Source of the DNA: JAGVSZ01 sp019137045
GTDB taxonomy: Bacteria > Pseudomonadota > Gammaproteobacteria > Burkholderiales > SG8-39
Direction: 5' to 3'
Assembly (NCBI GenBank): GCA_046347635.1
Contig: JAXMFT010000004.1
Location: forward strand, 186,001-250,000
Length of the DNA stretch: 64,000 nt
This document shows, piece after piece, positions 60,072 to 64,000 of this stretch; the first letter of the stretch is position 1; the number at the start of each line of letters is the position of its first letter. The notes beneath the pieces were generated by a model. The model was given only the letters and a program-made list of their open reading frames with translations, ran no database searches and was not told where the DNA came from. Both the position numbers and the translations under genes were made by a program.

Positions 60072-61261
60072 ATGGGGGCCGTCATCAGGAGACTCGCAGC
60101 CGCGGCGCTCGCCGCGCTGGCGCTGTCGGGCTGCGCCACGCAGCGCGCGCCGAGCCCGCTCGACCCGTTCGAGCCGGTGAACCGCGCGGTGTTCGAGTTC
60201 AACGACAACGCCGACAAGTTCGTGTTCAAGCCGGTGGCCGAAGGCTACCGCGCGGTGCTGCCCGACGTGGTGCGCACGGGCGTGCGCAACTTCTTCTCCA
60301 ACCTGCGCGACCCGTGGATCGCGCTCAACCAGCTCATGCAGGGCAAGGTGGAGCTCGCGCTCTCCGACGGCTGGCGCTTCATCGTCAACAGCACCTTCGG
60401 CATGGCGGGGCTGATGGACGTCGCCACCGACATGCGCCTGCCCAAGCACAACGAGGACTTCGGCCAGACGCTCGCGGTCTGGGGCGTCGAGACCGGCCCC
60501 TACCTCGTCATCCCGATCTGGGGGCCGAGCAACGTCCGTGACGGCGTGGGTCTCATCGCCGACGCCTACACCTACCTGCCGTGGTGGATCCCGGAATGGG
60601 CCGACTGGTCGCACCGCGTCGCGTGGCAGAATTCGCTCACCGCGCTCGATTTCGTGAACGTCCGCGCCAACCTGCTCGACACCACCGACCTCCTCGAGCA
60701 GGCCGCCCTCGACCGGTACGCGTTCGTGCGCGACGCCTTCTTCCAGCGGCGACGCAGCCTGGTTTACGACGGCAATCCGCCGCCGCAGCCGCCGGCGGGC
60801 GGCGGCGCGCGCTCGCTCGCACCGCCGGCCGGGACCTCCCGCCGGCCGCGCAGGCGCCGGTCGCGCCCGCAGCCGCACGCGAGGACGCCCCGCTTTCCGC
60901 AGCGCCCGGGGAGAACGCGGTGCCGGCCGAGCGGGACGAGACTACCTCTCCGCTCGCGCAGGCGCCGGTCGCCCCTGCAGCCGCACGCGAGGACGCCCCG
61001 CTTTCCGCAACGCCCGGGGAGGAGCCGGGGCCGGCCGCGCAGGACGAGCCCAGCCCTCCGCTCGCGCAGGCGCCGGTCGCCCCTGCAGCCGCACGCGAGG
61101 ACGCCCCGCTTTCCGCAGCGCCCGAGGAGGACCCGGGGCCGGCCGGGCCCGCCGCGCAGATCGTCGAACCGCGCATCCCGGCCAATTACGACGCCGTCCT
61201 CGCGGCCGGCGCGCCGCACGCCGCCGATGCGGCCGTGCCGTCCGTCGTCGCGGCCCGTTGA
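60072..61261 (+). CDS. mlaA: Outer-membrane lipoprotein MlaA (VacJ) with repeat tail, frameshift in tail
   Basis: MlaA removes phospholipids from the outer leaflet. Lipobox LSGC is at residues 18-21; DPFEPVNRAVFEFN, GFRNFFSNL-like block (VRNFFSNLRDPW), FGMAGLMDVATDM and PYLVIPIWGPSNVRDGVG follow. The conserved core ends near residue 240 (60790). As read, the same frame continues Arg-rich and without a stop through mlaC. The neighbouring frame gives a natural Ala/Pro/Glu tail with three 36-residue repeats and stops at TGA 61259-61261, 19 bases before mlaC. I therefore place one frameshift between about 60775 and 60830. The coordinates given follow that reading. Confidence 0.82.
60851..61160 (+). 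repeat. Three 108-bp tandem repeats in the mlaA tail
   Basis: The units start at 60851, 60959 and 61067, exactly 108 bases apart, and share long identical runs. In the Ala/Pro frame each encodes QAPVAPAAAREDAPLSA plus a variable Glu/Pro part. The period is a multiple of three, so copy-number change would keep the frame. Confidence 0.9.
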
Positions 61262-61280
61262 TTCCAGTTCGAGGCCGAGC

Positions 61281-61895
61281 ATGAGAAAGCTATTCGCATT
61301 CGTCTTTGCCGCCGCGCTCGCGCCGCTCGCGCCGGCGGCGGCGCAGCAGGCGCCCGATTCCCTGGTGCGGAGCGTCACCCAGGAAGTGATCGACATCGTG
61401 AAGCAGGACAAGGAGATCCAGTCCGGCAACACGAAGAAGACGATCGCGCTGGTCGAGCAGAAGGTGCTGCCGCACTTCAATTTCACGCGCATGACCGCGC
61501 TCGCGATGGGCATCAACTGGCGCAAGGCGACGCCCGAGCAGCAGCAGCGCCTGGTGGACGAGTTCCGCACGCTGCTCGTGCGCACCTATTCGAGCGCGCT
61601 CGCGGCCTACCGCAACCAGACGATCGACTTCAAGCCGCTGCGCGCCCAGCCCTCCGACACCGACGTCATGGTCCGCTCCGAGGTGCGCCAGTCGGGCGCC
61701 GAGCCGGTGAGCATCGACTACAGCATGGAGAAGACCGCAGCGAACTGGAAGGTCTACGACGTGGCGGTCGGCGGCGTGAGCCTGGTCACCACCTACCGCG
61801 ACACGTTCGCGAACGAGGTTCGCACCGGCGGCATCGACGGGCTGATCAAGACCCTTGCCGACAAGAACCGCCAGCTCGACGCGCGCAGCCGCTGA
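61281..61895 (+). CDS. mlaC: Periplasmic phospholipid shuttle MlaC
   Basis: Protein of 204 residues with a signal peptide (LFAFVFAAALAPLAPAAAQ). MlaC blocks are LVEQKVLPHFNFTRMTALAMG, WRKATPEQQQRLVDEFRTLLVRTY in part, and YDVAVGGVSLVTTYRDTFANEV. It carries phospholipid between MlaA and MlaFEDB. ATG 61281 gives a complete signal peptide, which argues against fusion with the mlaA reading frame upstream. Confidence 0.95.
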   Translation: MRKLFAFVFAAALAPLAPAAAQQAPDSLVRSVTQEVIDIVKQDKEIQSGNTKKTIALVEQKVLPHFNFTRMTALAMGINWRKATPEQQQRLVDEFRTLLVRTYSSALAAYRNQTIDFKPLRAQPSDTDVMVRSEVRQSGAEPVSIDYSMEKTAANWKVYDVAVGGVSLVTTYRDTFANEVRTGGIDGLIKTLADKNRQLDARSR

Positions 61896-61945
61896 CCGGC
61901 GCGCCCGCGGCGCGCGCGCAGCCGAGCGATCGCCCATTCCCGCCC

Positions 61946-62233
61946 ATGTCCCAGCGTGACGGCAAGCACCTGCGCCTCGACGGCGCGCTGACGGTCCAGA
62001 CCGCGGCCGCCGTCCTCGACGAGGCCACGCGCGCGCTGCGCGACGGCGTCGAGGTGGTCGACTTCGGCGCGGTAGCCGAGGTGGATTCGGCCGCGGTGGC
62101 GGTGGCGCTCGCGCTGGTGCGCGAGGCGCGCGGCGCGGGGCGACCGATCGCGTTCGCGAACGTCCCGCCGTCCCTCGCGAACCTCGCCCGGCTCTACTCG
62201 GTCGCCGACTTCATTCCGGTCGCCGGCCGCTAG
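61946..62233 (+). CDS. mlaB: STAS-domain protein MlaB
   Basis: Cytoplasmic subunit of 95 residues that stabilises MlaF. The STAS core is LRLDGALTVQTAAAVLDEA and VDFGAVAEVDSAAVAVALALVREA, with the Ser/Asp region of the fold. It follows mlaC by 50 bases in the operon. Confidence 0.88.
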   Translation: MSQRDGKHLRLDGALTVQTAAAVLDEATRALRDGVEVVDFGAVAEVDSAAVAVALALVREARGAGRPIAFANVPPSLANLARLYSVADFIPVAGR

Positions 62234-62247
62234 ACGCGCCCGCGCCG

Positions 62248-63147
62248 ATGACCGCCGCCATCGAGGTTCGCGGCGTCGCCAAGCGTTACGGGGCGGTGCA
62301 GGCGCTCGCCGGCATCGACCTCGAGGTGCGGCGCGGCGAGATCTTCGGGCTGCTCGGGCCGAACGGCGCGGGCAAGACCACGCTCATCAGCATCCTCGCC
62401 GGGCTCGCGCGCGCCGACGCCGGCGCCGTGCGCGTGCTCGGCCACGACGTGGTCGCCGACTACCGCGCCGCGCGGCGGCTGCTCGGGGTGGTGCCCCAGG
62501 AGCTCGTCTTCGACCCGTTCTTCACCGTGCGCGAGACGCTCGCGCTCCAGTCGGGCTACTACGGCCTGCGCGACAACCGCGCCTGGATCGGAGAGGTCAT
62601 GCGCAACCTCGACCTCACCGACAAGGCCGACGCGAACATGCGCGCGCTCTCGGGCGGGATGAAGCGCCGGGTCCTGGTCGCGCAGGCGCTCGTCCACCGG
62701 CCGCCGGTGATCGTGCTCGACGAGCCGACCGCGGGCGTCGACGTGGAGCTGCGCCAGGGGCTGTGGCAGTTCGTGCGCCGCCTCAACCGCGAGGGGCACA
62801 CGATCGTGCTGACGACCCACTACCTGGACGAGGCCGAGCAGCTCTGCGACCGGATCGCGATGCTCAAGGGCGGTCGCATCGTCGCGCTCGACACCACCGC
62901 GAACCTCGTCCGGCGCCATCACGCGCTCTACCTGCGCGTGCGGCTCGACGGTCCGCTGCCCGGCGAGCTCGCGGCGCGCGCGCTCGACGCCGAGGGCGGG
63001 ATGCACACGTTCCGGCTCGAGGACGGCGCCGGGCTCGAGCCGATGCTCGCCGCCTTCCGGCGGGCCGGGCGCCGCACCCTCGAGGTCGAGGTGGCGCGGC
63101 CCGACCTGGAGGAGGTCTTCGTCCAGATCATGCGGGGCGAGCGGTGA
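62248..63147 (+). CDS. ABC-2 type exporter ATP-binding protein (YadG-like)
   Basis: ATPase of 299 residues. Walker A GPNGAGKTTLISI near residue 38, signature LSGGMKRRVLVAQAL, Walker B VIVLDEPTAGVD and H-loop TTHYLDEAEQL are present, with a 90-residue C-terminal extension. It pairs with the permease at 63144 (GTGA overlap). In many betaproteobacteria this YadGH-like pair sits between mlaB and the bolA/murA genes. The substrate is unknown. Confidence 0.9.
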   Translation: MTAAIEVRGVAKRYGAVQALAGIDLEVRRGEIFGLLGPNGAGKTTLISILAGLARADAGAVRVLGHDVVADYRAARRLLGVVPQELVFDPFFTVRETLALQSGYYGLRDNRAWIGEVMRNLDLTDKADANMRALSGGMKRRVLVAQALVHRPPVIVLDEPTAGVDVELRQGLWQFVRRLNREGHTIVLTTHYLDEAEQLCDRIAMLKGGRIVALDTTANLVRRHHALYLRVRLDGPLPGELAARALDAEGGMHTFRLEDGAGLEPMLAAFRRAGRRTLEVEVARPDLEEVFVQIMRGER

Positions 63148-63956
63148 GCGGCGCGGGCGGCGAATCGTCGCGGCCCGCCGCCGCGGCACGCTCGGCGGCG
63201 CTCGCCGGGCTCGCGACGCTCCTCTACAAGGAGCTCCTGCGCTTCTGGAAGGTCGCCTTCCAGACGGTGGCCGCGCCGATCCTCACCACGCTCCTCTACC
63301 TCCTCATCTTCGGCCACGTGCTCGAAGGCAACGTCCGCGTCTACGACCGGCTCTCCTACACGGCCTTCCTCGTTCCCGGTCTGGTCATGATGTCGATGCT
63401 GCAGAACGCGTTCGCCAACAGCTCCTCGAGCCTGATCCAGTCGAAGGTGACCGGCAACATCGTGTTCGTGCTGCTGCCCCCGCTCTCCTACGTCGAGTTC
63501 TTCGCCGCATACGTGGCGGCGGCGGTCGTGCGCGGGCTGGCGGTCGGGGCCGGCGCGCTGGCGGTGACGCTGCCGTTCGCCCCGCTCGGCGTCGCCCATC
63601 CGCTCTGGGCGATGCTGTTCGCGCTCGTGGGCACCGCCACGCTCGGGGCGATGGGCGTGCTCGCCGGCATCTGGGCGGAGAAGTTCGACCAGCTCGCCGG
63701 CTTCCAGAACTTCGTGATCGTGCCGTTCACGTTCCTCGCCGGGGTGTTCTACTCGATCCACTCCCTGCCCGCCTTCTGGCAGCAGGTGTCGCGCTTCAAC
63801 CCCTTCTTCTACATGGTCGACGGTTTTCGCTACGGTTTTCACGGCGTGTCGGACGTGGCGCCGCTCGCGAGCCTCGGCGTCACGGGCGCGTTCCTCGCGC
63901 TCCTGTCTGCGGTTACACTCGCCCTGCTGAAGTCGGGCTACCGGCTGCGGCAGTGA
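63144..63956 (+). CDS. ABC-2 type transporter permease (YadH-like)
   Basis: Membrane protein of 270 residues with six helices and the ABC-2 blocks KELLRFWKVAFQTVAAPILTTLLYLLIFG in part, YTAFLVPGLVMMSMLQNAF, GIWAEKFDQLAGFQNFVIVPFTFLAGVFYS in part, and FNPFFYMVDGFRYGFHG. The GTG start at 63144 overlaps the ATPase stop. Confidence 0.9.
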   Translation: MSGAGGESSRPAAAARSAALAGLATLLYKELLRFWKVAFQTVAAPILTTLLYLLIFGHVLEGNVRVYDRLSYTAFLVPGLVMMSMLQNAFANSSSSLIQSKVTGNIVFVLLPPLSYVEFFAAYVAAAVVRGLAVGAGALAVTLPFAPLGVAHPLWAMLFALVGTATLGAMGVLAGIWAEKFDQLAGFQNFVIVPFTFLAGVFYSIHSLPAFWQQVSRFNPFFYMVDGFRYGFHGVSDVAPLASLGVTGAFLALLSAVTLALLKSGYRLRQ

Positions 63957-63972
63957 GCGGCAGGAGGTTCGA

Positions 63973-64000
63973 TTGGTCCATCCGGAAGAGATCCAGCGCT
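63973..64000 (+). CDS. Probable BolA/IbaG family protein (3' end outside window)
   Basis: Only nine codons are visible: a TTG start at 63973 preceded by AGGAGG, then VHPEEIQR. That N-terminus and the position after mla and yadGH-like genes fit the BolA/IbaG protein normally found between mla genes and murA. Too short for certainty. Confidence 0.5.

Noticed and set aside
60072..61895. A single 607-residue MlaA-MlaC fusion
   Set aside because: The joining segment is Arg-rich and unnatural, MlaC has its own signal peptide, and the neighbouring frame gives a proper MlaA tail with a stop just before mlaC.

Overview
The window is a very GC-rich chromosomal segment from a betaproteobacterium, probably Burkholderiales or a related lineage. 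Evidence for this is the gene order argH / algZ-algR / hemC-hemD-hemX-hemY, the order kdsD-kdsC-lptC-lptA-lptB-rpoN-hpf-ptsN-hprK-rapZ, and a mlaFED-mlaA-mlaC-mlaB operon. A protein with a PEP-CTERM tail is also present. I see no insertion sequence, prophage, CRISPR array or rRNA. The only RNA gene recognised is a tRNA-Gly(CCC)-like sequence with an abnormal 3' half.

Layout. 1-2469: end of modA, then modB and modC. 2511-2828: monothiol glutaredoxin with a good promoter and terminator. 2897-5651 (minus): a translationally coupled set of cNMP-domain Ser/Thr kinase, fructosamine-kinase-like protein and hotdog thioesterase. 5791-9132: argH diverging from the LytS/LytTR pair algZ-algR. 9137-13545: a thioredoxin-fold protein, then hemC, hemD, hemX and hemY, which carry about a dozen frameshifts and look like a local sequence-quality problem. 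13640-16181: HpaH-like hydratase, trmB, thiG, thiS. 16405-19760: PEP-CTERM GDSL esterase, tRNA-Gly, Bug solute-binding protein diverging from a 4,5-dihydroxyphthalate-decarboxylase-like gene. 19799-25590: 5'-nucleotidase, AsmA protein, mutY, Lon-N protein, rapZ. 25683-33018 (minus): psiF-like gene and the hprK-ptsN-hpf-rpoN-lptBAC-kdsC-kdsD block. 33077-35047: CPA2 cation/proton antiporter.

35078-57822 is the most interesting part: a 23-kb MSHA-like type IV pilus or type II secretion-like locus, almost all on the minus strand. It encodes an ExeA/MshM ATPase with a C-terminal SPOR-like domain, an MshL secretin lipoprotein, MshN (frameshifted as read), an MshE ATPase with a c-di-GMP-type MshEN domain, MshG, MshI, MshJ and MshK, a 603-residue pilin-like protein, and three prepilins. 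Regulatory genes are embedded in it: a sigma-54 activator resembling PrsR, a membrane histidine kinase on the opposite strand, and a class III adenylate cyclase. One ABC ATPase and one ABC-2 permease sit near opposite ends. A near-consensus sigma-54 promoter precedes the best major-pilin candidate, and rpoN lies in the same window. I infer a surface appendage whose pilin is under sigma-54 control and whose assembly may respond to c-di-GMP and perhaps cAMP.

57961-64000 (plus): mlaF, mlaE, mlaD, mlaA, mlaC, mlaB for outer-membrane phospholipid retrieval. MlaA has a repeat-bearing C-terminal tail that is frame-shifted as read. An ABC-2 exporter pair and the start of a probable BolA/IbaG gene follow. 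Start codons often overlap the previous stop (ATGA or GTGA), so much of this DNA is in tightly coupled operons. A TAGAAT hexamer recurs just upstream of at least ten genes and is probably the local -10 element.
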